A DNA stretch of 38,947 bases from Chloroflexota bacterium (lineage in GTDB: Bacteria > Chloroflexota > Anaerolineae > Anaerolineales > Villigracilaceae). The notes below the pieces were generated by a model. That model worked only from the letters and a program-made list of their open reading frames with translations. It ran no database searches and was not told where the DNA came from. How positions within the stretch are numbered: the stretch's first letter is position 1; each line of letters begins with the position of its first letter. A program made the translations under genes and the position numbers. Shown piece after piece: positions 8,913-16,681 of this stretch. The stretch lies in assembly GCA_013388795.1 (NCBI GenBank), contig JACAEP010000023.1:1-38947 (forward strand), written 5' to 3'.

Positions 8913-10535
8913 TTATCCTCGTTTGCGGCGTGAAAGCCAGGTGGAGACGCCGAAGAAGACGATCATACCGGGGATGACGACCACCAGCACAAGCACCAGC
9001 AGCAGGAATTGCCAGACCGTGGCAGGCGGCAGGAAAGTGCGTGGAGTGCTTGGGCGTGTGGTGAGGTTGAGCAATCCTTCCTGTTGGGCGGCCCAGTCCA
9101 CCGAGTTGATAAAGAAGTTGCCGTTTCCGTACACATCGAAGTTGTTGTCGATGGCAAAGAATGAGTTGCCAATGACGACCACCCGCCCTGTGGTGGCGGA
9201 GTTCTCCCCGGCGATGCCGAGGTAAAGCGGACCGGGCACATCGGTTTCTTCTTCGAAGACGGGTGTGTCGGCGCCGTTCAGCGGAATGGTTTCACCATAA
9301 GAATTTTCTGCCGTACTAATGAGCCAGGTCTGAGTGACATTTTCTTTTGTGGCGGCGATGGTCAGGCTGCGCGCCTGCGGCATAAGCGTGATCAGGTTTG
9401 GGTTCAGCCCCTGGGTGATCGGATGCCCTGGATTGTACATGGAGGAAACGGCGGCGAAGGGATTGTCTGGATTGGCGCCGTCAATGACGATGTCATTGTT
9501 GAAGGTAATGCCCCAATCTTCAGTGAGGTAGGCAGCCAGCGGGTCTTCGGCTGCGCCCAGATCTGTCAGCAGCGGCGTGTCTTGAAGCGCCACCAGGGAG
9601 CCGCCATTATCCACATAGGTCTTGAGCAATTTCACTTCTGCTTCGCTGACGGGTTTTTGCGGGCCGGCAACAATAATGGCCAGCGCGTCTTCGGGAATTT
9701 CGCGGTTTGTCAACAGATTAAGGGTGTTGACGGTATAGTTCTTGGCTTCGAGTGTGCTTTTGACGATGCTGTAGGCAAGTTCACCGCCGGGTTCAAGGCT
9801 GATTTCGCCATGCCCTTGCAGGAAGTAAACTGTCCGTTCGCCAGGGTTCATCACGCGCAAGAGCGTGCGGGCAAGTTCGGTCTCTGTGGCGAAGTCGGCA
9901 ATTTCTCTGGTTTCGCCCATTTGCAGCAGAATTTTGGCGTCGCCCGTGATGCCTGCTTCGCGGGCCGCCACCGGGTTGAGATCGGGGTTGACAAAGGAGT
10001 AGGTGAATTTTCCGTTGCTGTTGTTCTTGAATTTCTCCAAGAGTTCTTCTGCGCCGGTGCGGTTCGAGTTGGTGGAATAAAAGGCAATGGCTTCAACCGG
10101 CTCGTCCAATTCGGCGAGAATTTGCAAGGTTTCTTTTGCGAGGGTGTTGGTTTTGTCTTCGGTGAAGTCCCAGGGAGAACCAAGCAGGTCGGTGTTGTTA
10201 AAGACGATGTAGTTGCCGGCAACGAGAATGCCGACAAATGCGATGGTGAGGATCAGCGAATTGGAGCCGTAGCGGGCTTGGCGCCCGGTGACGAAGCGGC
10301 GCACCGCATCGGGGTTCAATATCGCCGCGGATGCCAGACCGATGATGAGCAAGCCGATGCTGATTTGCAGGGCAATGTCTACTACGTTTTGGTTTTCTTC
10401 CGGCAGGGTGAACATGCCAATGACGCCGAGCAGGTTGGCAGAGGCCAGCAAGCCGGTGGCAATACAGGCAATCAGGGCCACGACCAGCCCGATCAGCGCA
10501 TATTTTGCGTTGTGATTTTTCTTTTTTCCAGCCAT
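8913..10535 (-). CDS. GldG-family ABC transporter auxiliary protein
   Basis: Membrane protein of the ABC-type system first described in gliding motility (GldG), present far more widely. The 540 residues comprise three N-terminal helices (about 12-40, 51-70, 92-111), a large outer domain and a C-terminal helix (about 508-530) before a basic end (WLSRRKRG). The outer domain has the GldG-type core: DFTEDKTNTLAKETLQIL, EPVEAIAFYSTNS, YFLQGHGEISLE and AIIVAGPQKPVSEAEVKLLK, then DNGGSLVALQDT, similar to a glutamine-amidotransferase-like (DUF4350) fold. The start ATG lies 1 nt after the permease stop. With the ATPase and permease it should form the export complex; the substrate is unknown. Confidence 0.87.
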   Translation of the reverse strand: MAGKKKNHNAKYALIGLVVALIACIATGLLASANLLGVIGMFTLPEENQNVVDIALQISIGLLIIGLASAAILNPDAVRRFVTGRQARYGSNSLILTIAFVGILVAGNYIVFNNTDLLGSPWDFTEDKTNTLAKETLQILAELDEPVEAIAFYSTNSNRTGAEELLEKFKNNSNGKFTYSFVNPDLNPVAAREAGITGDAKILLQMGETREIADFATETELARTLLRVMNPGERTVYFLQGHGEISLEPGGELAYSIVKSTLEAKNYTVNTLNLLTNREIPEDALAIIVAGPQKPVSEAEVKLLKTYVDNGGSLVALQDTPLLTDLGAAEDPLAAYLTEDWGITFNNDIVIDGANPDNPFAAVSSMYNPGHPITQGLNPNLITLMPQARSLTIAATKENVTQTWLISTAENSYGETIPLNGADTPVFEEETDVPGPLYLGIAGENSATTGRVVVIGNSFFAIDNNFDVYGNGNFFINSVDWAAQQEGLLNLTTRPSTPRTFLPPATVWQFLLLVLVLVVVIPGMIVFFGVSTWLSRRKRG

Positions 10536-10536
10536 G

Positions 10537-11280
10537 TTAGCGCCATCTCCGAATTTCGATTGCAGTGGTTCCGGTGAACAGACCGAACGCGATCAGGCTC
10601 AGGTAATACACAATGCCGCCGAGCGTGACGACGCCGGAGTTCATCTGGTCAAAATGGTTATTGATGCTGAGGTAGTTCAATACCTCGCCGCTTTGCGGAA
10701 GCAGGCTGGCGGGAAGCCCGATCAGGAAGTAAAGGAAGAACACAACCCCCAGTGTGACGAAGAACGCCGCGAACTGGTTGGTGAAAATGGCAGAAATGCC
10801 CACCCCAAGCGCCAGCATGGTGGCGAAGAGCAGGATCAAACCGAGGTAGGAGGAGATCACCGCCAGCCAATCGATGTTTGGCTCCACAAAGTTGTTAAGC
10901 ACAATTGGGAAGATAAGAGTAACACCCAGAAGGGTTAATGCAAACAGCATGGACCCCAGCCATTTGCCAACGACCAATTCTGCGTCGCGGATGGGAGCCG
11001 TGAGCATGAGTTCGAGCGTGCCCATGCGGGCTTCATCCGAGAGCAGGCGCATGGTCAGCGCCGGGCTGAGGAAGATCATTAGAAAGGCAAACAAGCCGTT
11101 GACGGTTCCGATCTCAGGGACGATACCGCCGCTGAAAAGCGCTTGCTGCTGGGCGTAAAAAAGCAACAGACTGAAGTAAATGCTCAACGGCAAAATGACT
11201 GCCAGCATAACCACATACGCCAGCGGCCCGTTGAAGTAGTTGTCGTATTCGCGTTTTGCGATGGTCCAAATGTTTTTCAT
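10537..11280 (-). CDS. ABC-2 type permease, GldF-like
   Basis: Membrane channel subunit of the exporter. The 247 residues contain six helices and the typical ABC-2 opening (MKNIWTIAKREYDNYFNGPLAYV) with the coupling segment LLSDEARMGTLELMLTAPIRDAELVVGKWLGS. It sits 4 nt downstream of the ATPase and 1 nt upstream of gldG, so all are translated from one message. The C-terminal end TAIEIRRWR is basic. The role as partner of the upstream ATPase is secure from order and family; the cargo is not evident. Confidence 0.88.
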   Translation of the reverse strand: MKNIWTIAKREYDNYFNGPLAYVVMLAVILPLSIYFSLLLFYAQQQALFSGGIVPEIGTVNGLFAFLMIFLSPALTMRLLSDEARMGTLELMLTAPIRDAELVVGKWLGSMLFALTLLGVTLIFPIVLNNFVEPNIDWLAVISSYLGLILLFATMLALGVGISAIFTNQFAAFFVTLGVVFFLYFLIGLPASLLPQSGEVLNYLSINNHFDQMNSGVVTLGGIVYYLSLIAFGLFTGTTAIEIRRWR

Positions 11281-11284
11281 GGGA

Positions 11285-12208
11285 TTATCTCTTGCTTTCG
11301 TTGCTGGTAAGTTCGAGGAAGATTTCTTCCAGGCTCATGCCAAGAGGGCGCAGTTCGAGCAGGTCGTAGCCGTCTTTAATAACCTTGCGGGCAACTTCGG
11401 GACGCAGGTCCTTGCCGGAGGCGAATTCGAATTCCACGCCGCCGTCTTCGAGGGTTTCCACCTTGCGCACGCCCTTCACACTTTTGATGGAGGATGCAAG
11501 TTCGTCCGCTTCGCCGCGCACGCGCACGACGACACGTTCCGCGCCGAGCAGGCGGGCTTGCAGGTTTTCGGTCGTATCTTCGGCGACGATCTTCCCCTTA
11601 TTGATGATTAAGACCCGGTCGCAAAGATTTTGGGCTTCATTCAAGAGGTGGGTGGAAAGCAATACAGTTCGTTCCTTGCCGATCTCACGGATCAGTTCAC
11701 GCACCTCCACCACCTGCCCCGGGTCGAGACCGATGGTCGGTTCGTCGAGGATCAATACCTCGGGGCGGTGTAGAAGCGCCTGAGCCAGCCCCACACGCTG
11801 TTTCATGCCTTTGGATAGGTTGCCAATATATCCGTTCGCGCGATCGTACAGGCCCACCATATCCAGCGCTTCGTCCACACGGTCATCCACGTTTGGAATG
11901 TGGCGAAGTTCGCCCATATACTTTAGATAATCGAATACCGCCATATCATGGTAGAGCGGCACCGACTCTGGCAAATAGCCGACGCGTTTGCGTACTTCCA
12001 GCGATTCCTCCACCACATCGTACCCGGCTACAAGCGCCTCGCCGTCGCTCGGCGGCATGTACCCGGTCAGGATGCGCATGGTGGTCGTTTTGCCCGCGCC
12101 GTTGGGACCTAAAAATCCCACAATCTCGCCCTGTTGGGCATCGAAATTGAGATTGTGAATGGCGCGACGCGCCCCATAGTCTTTTGTGAGACCACTAACC
12201 TTGATCAT
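11285..12208 (-). CDS. ABC transporter ATPase, GldA-like
   Basis: Cytoplasmic ATP-binding subunit, 307 residues. Walker A GPNGAGKTTT, Q-loop region YLPESVPLYHDM, signature LSKGMKQRVGLAQALL, Walker B VLILDEPTIGLDP and H-loop STHLL are intact. The C-terminal domain after residue 220 (RVVVRVRGEADELASSIKSV) is the usual ABC-2 exporter extension. A TGAGGAG Shine-Dalgarno lies 5 nt before the ATG. It is the first gene of the operon, driven by the promoter at 12297-12325. Confidence 0.94.
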   Translation of the reverse strand: MIKVSGLTKDYGARRAIHNLNFDAQQGEIVGFLGPNGAGKTTTMRILTGYMPPSDGEALVAGYDVVEESLEVRKRVGYLPESVPLYHDMAVFDYLKYMGELRHIPNVDDRVDEALDMVGLYDRANGYIGNLSKGMKQRVGLAQALLHRPEVLILDEPTIGLDPGQVVEVRELIREIGKERTVLLSTHLLNEAQNLCDRVLIINKGKIVAEDTTENLQARLLGAERVVVRVRGEADELASSIKSVKGVRKVETLEDGGVEFEFASGKDLRPEVARKVIKDGYDLLELRPLGMSLEEIFLELTSNESKR

Positions 12209-12296
12209 TGCTACTCCTCAGGATAAATTTAATAAATGGGATTGTCGCAAAGAAAAGACACAGCCAAAACATGGCAGTGCCTTTTTTAATTACCGC

Positions 12297-12325
12297 AGAA
12301 TACTATACAATATATGAAAGACCAA
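12297..12325 (-). promoter_or_regulatory. Sigma-70 promoter of the Gld-like exporter operon
   Basis: On the minus strand: TTGGTC (12325-12320), 17-bp spacer, TATTCT (12302-12297). The -10 is identical to that proposed for rpoD. The predicted leader is about 80 nt. This stretch (12209-12423) is the divergent intergenic region and holds no gene. Confidence 0.6.
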
Positions 12326-12411
12326 AGTCAAGCAGCCGCAAGACTTCTAATCCAATCCTAATTTTATCAGTCCGCTTGTTCAGGGCTTACCTCTCCCTTT
12401 GAACGCGCGTG

Positions 12412-12417
12412 TATAAT
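12412..12417 (+). promoter_or_regulatory. -10 element giving a leaderless alaX message
   Basis: TATAAT, preceded directly by TG, ends 6 nt before the ATG at 12424, so transcription should begin at or within a base of the start codon. No Shine-Dalgarno exists upstream of the ATG. The -35 is weak (TTACCT with a 19-bp spacer at best). Confidence 0.7.
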
Positions 12418-12423
12418 TCGGAC

Positions 12424-13143
12424 ATGACCAAATTACTTTACCAAACCGATGCCTATCTCAAAGAATTTTCGGCAGTCATTGCTTCGGTGGATGCGGCTGC
12501 TCGTGCGGTCATCCTTGACCAATCGGCGTTTTACCCCGGCGGAGGCGGGCAGCCCTGTGATTTCGGCACGCTCGAAGTAAATGGCGTGAAATATTCCGTG
12601 GAAAAAGTCAAAAAGCAGGGGGATGACATTCTGCACTTTCTCGGCGGGAGCGAGCCTTTGCCTGCGCCCAATTCTGCCGCTTTCGGGACGTTGGACTGGG
12701 TGCGGCGATACCAGCTGATGCGCACTCATACCGCCCTGCACATCCTGTGCGGAACCGTCTTCCGCGATTACGGCGCAAAAGTGACCGGCGGCGATATGGA
12801 CCCGCTCAAGGGGCGCATGGATTTCGAGTTTGAGTCGATGCGCGGCGAACTTGTCCGCGAGATCGAAGCGGCGGTCAATGCCGAGGTGAGGAAGAACCGC
12901 GAGATCAGAGTCAAAATCCTCCCAAGGGAAGAGGCATTCCAAATTCCGGATTTGATTCGCACAAAGATCAACCTGCTTCCTGAGGGGATCTTGCAAGTCC
13001 GCACAGTGGAAATTGTCGGGCTGGATCTGCAAGCCGACGGCGGGACGCATGTGGCAAACACGTCTGAAGTGGGTGTTATCAAAGTGACCGATTACAAGAG
13101 TAAGGGCGCTATTAACAAGCGTATTTACATTGAGGTGCAATAG
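12424..13143 (+). CDS. Freestanding alanyl-tRNA editing protein (AlaX family)
   Basis: Hydrolyses Ser- or Gly-mischarged tRNA(Ala) in trans. The 239-residue protein has the AlaRS-like N-terminal part (QSAFYPGGGGQPCDFGTL, 33-50) and the second-additional (SAD) domain. The zinc site normally uses HxxxH and CxxxH. Here His102 and His106 are present (RTHTALHIL) and His209 is present (GGTHVANTSEVG), but the Cys is Asp205 (LQADGGTH). I think other AlaX proteins share this Asp, but cannot check. The start is ATG 12424: the GTG at 12409 would lie upstream of the -10 box. The message is probably leaderless. It stands alone, divergent from the exporter operon. Confidence 0.87.
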   Translation: MTKLLYQTDAYLKEFSAVIASVDAAARAVILDQSAFYPGGGGQPCDFGTLEVNGVKYSVEKVKKQGDDILHFLGGSEPLPAPNSAAFGTLDWVRRYQLMRTHTALHILCGTVFRDYGAKVTGGDMDPLKGRMDFEFESMRGELVREIEAAVNAEVRKNREIRVKILPREEAFQIPDLIRTKINLLPEGILQVRTVEIVGLDLQADGGTHVANTSEVGVIKVTDYKSKGAINKRIYIEVQ

Positions 13144-13178
13144 CGCTTTTAGGGGATGTGGTTTGGTCTGTATTCCTG

Positions 13179-13184
13179 TATAAT
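13179..13184 (+). promoter_or_regulatory. -10 element for the small secreted protein gene
   Basis: TATAAT with TG directly before it (TGTATAAT), 52 nt upstream of the ATG at 13237. No good -35 is visible at 16-18 bp. The same 8-mer occurs before alaX, the HNH gene and the tyrS leader. Confidence 0.6.
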
Positions 13185-13236
13185 CGCAAAACTTGGCGGA
13201 AACAACTGCTGCCTAACTTTCAAAGGAGAATGCAAA

Positions 13237-13644
13237 ATGAACAAGAAATTATCCATCCTGCTGGCTGTCATCATGTTGTTTGCTGCCCAGCTTGCCTGTG
13301 CTTTGGGCGAACCAACATTGTCCAATGTCCGCACTTCATCGGATCAGGAAGGCAATTCACTAACTTCCACGTTTGGCGCATTCGATACCGTATATGTGGT
13401 GGGTGACCTTGCCAATGCGGTGGAAGGTAATACTGTTACCTCACGCTGGTACGCGCAAGATGTGCCTGGCGTGGACCCGAATTTCTTCATTGACGAATCT
13501 ACCATTACCGTCGGCGCTGATCCGATCGATTATGTTTATTTCTACTTTGAACCGCCTGCAGACGGCTGGCCCGCTGGTACTTACAAAGTGGAAGTTTTCT
13601 TCAACAATGCGCCCAACGCCACTGTGACATTCACAGTGCAATAG
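13237..13644 (+). CDS. Small secreted or lipid-anchored protein with an Ig-like domain
   Basis: No named family. The 135 residues start with a signal peptide (MNKKLSILLAVIMLFAAQLAC). The Cys after LA could be lipidated, though Gln at -3 makes the lipobox imperfect. The mature part is one beta-rich domain with alternating hydrophobics (DTVYVVGDL, NTVTSRWYAQDV, VYFYFEPPADGWPAGTYKVE) ending VTFTVQ, like bacterial Ig-like or C2-like sandwich domains that bind surfaces or partners. The start is ATG 13237 with AAAGGAG upstream; the ORF extends further up but without a ribosome site. It is a single-gene unit between a promoter and a strong terminator. The genus has lipoprotein enzymes nearby (lgt, two lspA). 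Confidence 0.75.
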   Translation: MNKKLSILLAVIMLFAAQLACALGEPTLSNVRTSSDQEGNSLTSTFGAFDTVYVVGDLANAVEGNTVTSRWYAQDVPGVDPNFFIDESTITVGADPIDYVYFYFEPPADGWPAGTYKVEVFFNNAPNATVTFTVQ

Positions 13645-13679
13645 CCTCGGTTTTCTTGGCAGCCTGAAGCAATCCGCCC

Positions 13680-13711
13680 AAAGGCAGACGCTGGAAATAG
13701 CGTCTGCCTTT
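13680..13711 (+). terminator. Strong intrinsic terminator
   Basis: Perfect 13-bp stem (13680-13692 with 13699-13711), 6-nt loop GGAAAT, then TTTCTTGTCTT. It ends the small secreted protein gene and isolates the structured leader downstream. Confidence 0.93.
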
Positions 13712-13719
13712 TCTTGTCT

Positions 13720-13725
13720 TATAAT
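13720..13725 (+). promoter_or_regulatory. -10 element for the structured leader and the CBS-domain enzyme
   Basis: TATAAT just after the terminator, with an expected start near 13732, about 315 nt before the coding start at 14048. No -35 match is visible, as that position falls in the terminator arm. It is the only good -10 in the gap. Confidence 0.5.
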
Positions 13726-13730
13726 GTAAA

Positions 13731-14040
13731 TACTGGAGCAAGGTGATGGAAGATAACCACCTTGGCAGAACAAGGTTGAAAGTGTACCCCCTGTGCCGGC
13801 CATGCCGCAATGGCTTTTGGGCAAACAGGATTCATTTGCCAAGACGAAGCGTTTCATTAAACTCGCTTTACGCAGTTTATGCTTTTCAGCCAGGCTTCAA
13901 ACCCCAATGGGCCGCGGACGACCGGCTTACGCGTGAGAACAGCGGACTGCCGTCTGTGGTCACCACGCAGGGAAACCGCAGGCGCGCGTAGGGTGAGTAA
14001 CATGCATGAGATCTGACGCATGACTATCTTATAACCAAGG
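13731..14040 (+). ncRNA. Putative structured leader or small RNA upstream of the cystathionine beta-synthase-like gene
   Basis: This non-coding stretch is rich in local pairing: CAAGGTG/CACCTTG (13739-13770), GCCAT/ATGGC (about 13800-13816), GGCAAA/TTTGCC (about 13828-13850), AAGCG/CGCTT (about 13844-13868), and a long-range TACGCG/CGCGTA pair (13928-13933 with 13985-13990) enclosing smaller stems. CATGC/GCATG (14001-14022) precedes the ribosome site AAGGAGAG. I find no motif of the T-box, SAM, cobalamin, TPP or purine riboswitches, nor of tmRNA, RNase P or 4.5S RNA. No internal terminator lies before the coding start, so a leader acting on translation, or a processed small RNA, is most likely. 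An 81-codon frame from 13746 with a plausible ribosome site exists but looks unlike a protein. Stem boundaries were read by eye. Confidence 0.45.
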
Positions 14041-14047
14041 AGAGAGA

Positions 14048-15460
14048 ATGATTGTGTTACCCGAATCAAAGGAAAAACGAGTCTTCAATAATATTTTGGG
14101 GGCTATGGGCGCAACTCCGCTCGTGCGCCTGGAGCGCATTGGCAAAGACTTGCCCGTGCCGCTCTACGCCAAATTGGAGATCATGAATCCCGGCGGGTCG
14201 GTCAAGGACCGGGTTGGCGCAAACATTATCGAGCAGGCAGAGAGGCGCGGTGAGATTAAACCCGGCGGCACCATCGTCGAAGCCACATCCGGCAACACAG
14301 GGGTGGGGCTTGCTATCGCTGCCGCGCTGAAGGGCTATAAGACCATCTTTGTCATGCCAGACAAGATGAGCAACGAAAAAATTCTTCTTCTGCGCGCCTA
14401 TGGCGCGCGCGTGGTCATCACCCCCACGGCTGTCGCGCCGGAAGACCCGCGCTCGTATTATGAAGTGGCGAAGCGGCTCGTGCGCGAAACGCCCAATGCC
14501 ATTCTTGCCAATCAATACCACAACCCCGATAACCCGCAAACGCATGTCATGACCACTGGACCCGAAATTTGGGAGCAGACCGACGGCAAGGTGACCGATG
14601 TCATCATCGGCATTGGCACTGGCGGAACTATCACTGGCGTGGGGCGTTATCTCAAATCCAAAAATCCGAACATCACCATCGTCGGTGTGGACATTGAAGG
14701 CTCGATCCTCACCGAGATCTGGCGGAACAATGGCGTGATCCCTGACGGCGCATATCCTAAGACCTACAAAGTGGAAGGCATCGGCGAAGACTTTCTGCCA
14801 TCCACCATGGATATTCGCGTGGTGGATGCGATTGAGCGCGCAGGCGACCGCGAATCATTTTTGTGGGCGCGTCAACTCGTCCGCCAGGAAGGGATATTCG
14901 CGGGCGGCTCCTCCGGCTCGGCGATTGCTGGAGCGATCAAGTATTGCAAAAAGTTGAGCGGCGACCGCCTCGCTGTTGTCATTTTGCCTGATTCAGGTTC
15001 TCGTTATCTCTCCAAGTTTTACGACGACAAGTGGATGCGCGAGTTCGGCTTCCTCAGCATGGAATTTGGCGAAATGTCTCTTGGAGATTTATGGATCGCC
15101 AAACAGAACAAAACGCTTTACACGGCAACATTAGGCGACTCCATCCGCAAGGTGGAATTAATCATGCGCCAAAATGCCATTTCACAATTGCCCGTTGTGG
15201 ATAAAGACGGCGACTTGGTTGGGCTGATCGAAGAAGTGGATATGCTCAAGCACATGCTCGAAGAACACAATCACAGCAACGACGAAGCGATCGATCCGCT
15301 TGTGCAAAAGGCAGGGGCCGTCTACAGCCCGTCCACGTCATTGGATGACGCCATGCACTCTCTGACAGAAGGCTTGGCGCTGATCATCGTTGATGGCAAC
15401 CGTCCGACGGGCATTCTCACCAAGATCGATGTGCTGGATTTTGTGGCGGGGAAGATTTAG
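14048..15460 (+). CDS. PLP-dependent cystathionine beta-synthase/cysteine synthase with C-terminal CBS domain pair
   Basis: Fold-type II PLP enzyme for sulfur amino acids: either Ser + homocysteine to cystathionine or sulfide incorporation to cysteine. The PLP lysine is in NPGGSVKDRVG (about residue 54), the substrate loop is EATSGNTGVGLA, and the phosphate-binding loop is GIGTGGTITG. The segment PDSGSRYLSKFYDDKWM is typical of cystathionine beta-synthase rather than CysK. After a linker, two CBS motifs (about 350-405 and 415-470) would bind an adenosyl effector. 470 residues fit a bacterial CBS with a regulatory module. ATG 14048 has AAGGAGAGAG before it. It is preceded by a long structured leader and followed by a strong hairpin, so it forms its own unit. 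The choice between the two reactions remains open. Confidence 0.92.
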   Translation: MIVLPESKEKRVFNNILGAMGATPLVRLERIGKDLPVPLYAKLEIMNPGGSVKDRVGANIIEQAERRGEIKPGGTIVEATSGNTGVGLAIAAALKGYKTIFVMPDKMSNEKILLLRAYGARVVITPTAVAPEDPRSYYEVAKRLVRETPNAILANQYHNPDNPQTHVMTTGPEIWEQTDGKVTDVIIGIGTGGTITGVGRYLKSKNPNITIVGVDIEGSILTEIWRNNGVIPDGAYPKTYKVEGIGEDFLPSTMDIRVVDAIERAGDRESFLWARQLVRQEGIFAGGSSGSAIAGAIKYCKKLSGDRLAVVILPDSGSRYLSKFYDDKWMREFGFLSMEFGEMSLGDLWIAKQNKTLYTATLGDSIRKVELIMRQNAISQLPVVDKDGDLVGLIEEVDMLKHMLEEHNHSNDEAIDPLVQKAGAVYSPSTSLDDAMHSLTEGLALIIVDGNRPTGILTKIDVLDFVAGKI

Positions 15461-15478
15461 AACCGCTGCGTAACGAGT

Positions 15479-15517
15479 AAAATACAGCGGGTGGCAAATC
15501 CATCCGCTGTATTTTTT
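15479..15517 (+). terminator. Intrinsic terminator after the CBS-domain enzyme
   Basis: Twelve perfect outer pairs (15479-15490 with 15504-15515) plus four inner pairs including one G-U, a small CAAAT loop, and TTTTTT at 15512-15517. It lies 10 nt before the alr start, so alr needs its own promoter or read-through; none is obvious. Confidence 0.9.
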
Positions 15518-15527
15518 AGGAACCCTC

Positions 15528-16655
15528 ATGCGCCCAACCTATCTTGAAGTTAACCTCACACAACTGAAAAAAAATATCGAATCGATTCGCGCTCATGTGC
15601 ATGGCGCGAAAGTCATGCCGATGGTCAAAGCCAATGCCTATGGTCACGGCATCGAAGGCGTTGCGCCGTTCATCGAACCGTATGTCGATATGCTTGGCGT
15701 TGCCCTTGTAGAGGAGGGCATTCAACTTCGTCAGCTCGGAATCAAAAAACCGATTCTGGTTGCCGGTGGAACATTGATCGAGCAATTGCCTTTATTCTTT
15801 GAGCATAACTTAACTCTCACCGCCTCATCTCTCAACTTGTTGCTGGCTGCCAACCAGCTGGCTGAGTCTACCCGTCAGCGACTGACAGTCCATTTGAAGG
15901 TAGATACGGGTATGGAGCGTGTGGGGGTGCATCATTATGAAGCGGAAGAATTCATCTTGAAAGCATTTGCATGCAGCCACTTGAACATAGAAGGGATTTA
16001 TACTCATTTGGCGAACTCTGAATTAGTGGAGTTGGGCGGCTTGCCGAAGCGCGTTGTCACTGGGCAACAACAATTGGAACGTTTTCAAGAGGTTCTGCAT
16101 TGCTATGCAAAACATAGTTTGCCTGTTCCGCCCATACGACATCTTTGCAACTCTGGCGGAATTCTGAATCTGCCTGAAGGTCATTTGGATATGGTTCGCC
16201 CCGGCGTCTTGTTTTACGGAGTTTATCCAGGGCGCGATATTTCACGGATGGTTGATGTGAAGCCAGCGCTTACATGGAAATCACGCGTGGCATATAGCAA
16301 GCTCACACAGCCTGGGCGTGCTGTCAGCTATGGGTCGTTGTGGCAGGTCGAAGGGAGTCCGAAGCGCGTGGTCACCATCCCATGCGGGTATGCCGATGGC
16401 TACTTTCGCCGGATGACGAATCAAGGCCGAGTCATCATCAATGGCAAATCGTATCCGCAAGTGGGGCGCATTTGCATGGATCAGTTCATGGTGGATGCGG
16501 GCGTGGATGATGTGAAGGTGGGGGATGAGGTGACGCTGCTGGGCGGCGGCATTGCGCCGGAGGAACTGGCAGATTGGGCAGGCACGAACGAATATGAAGT
16601 GATGACCAACATCAGCGCGCGCGTGCCGAGGGTGTTTGTGGGTGGGGTACAATAG
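15528..16655 (+). CDS. alr: Alanine racemase
   Basis: PLP enzyme making D-alanine for peptidoglycan in the cytoplasm. The 375 residues cover both domains: the TIM barrel with the PLP lysine in MVKANAYGHG (Lys34) and the conserved LKVDTGMERVG, then the C-terminal beta domain with the catalytic tyrosine in GRAVSYGSLW and GYADGYFRRM, and VGRICMDQFMVD. Length and motif order are normal. A short TAGGAACC precedes the ATG. It is the first gene of a plus-strand run with both lspA genes, rluD and ltaE. No defects seen. Confidence 0.96.
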   Translation: MRPTYLEVNLTQLKKNIESIRAHVHGAKVMPMVKANAYGHGIEGVAPFIEPYVDMLGVALVEEGIQLRQLGIKKPILVAGGTLIEQLPLFFEHNLTLTASSLNLLLAANQLAESTRQRLTVHLKVDTGMERVGVHHYEAEEFILKAFACSHLNIEGIYTHLANSELVELGGLPKRVVTGQQQLERFQEVLHCYAKHSLPVPPIRHLCNSGGILNLPEGHLDMVRPGVLFYGVYPGRDISRMVDVKPALTWKSRVAYSKLTQPGRAVSYGSLWQVEGSPKRVVTIPCGYADGYFRRMTNQGRVIINGKSYPQVGRICMDQFMVDAGVDDVKVGDEVTLLGGGIAPEELADWAGTNEYEVMTNISARVPRVFVGGVQ

Positions 16656-16681
16656 GCGCACTTTTTGATTTGAGGTGTGTG

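Noticed and set aside
9607-9615. TTATCCACA, a perfect DnaA-box word
   Set aside because: Single copy, inside the gldG coding sequence, with no cluster, AT-rich unwinding element or dnaA/dnaN gene near it; expected by chance.
13746-13991. 81-codon frame with a plausible ribosome site in the structured leader
   Set aside because: Composition is Arg-rich and irregular, no family resemblance, and it sits across the predicted stems; a pairing-rich RNA explains the stretch better.
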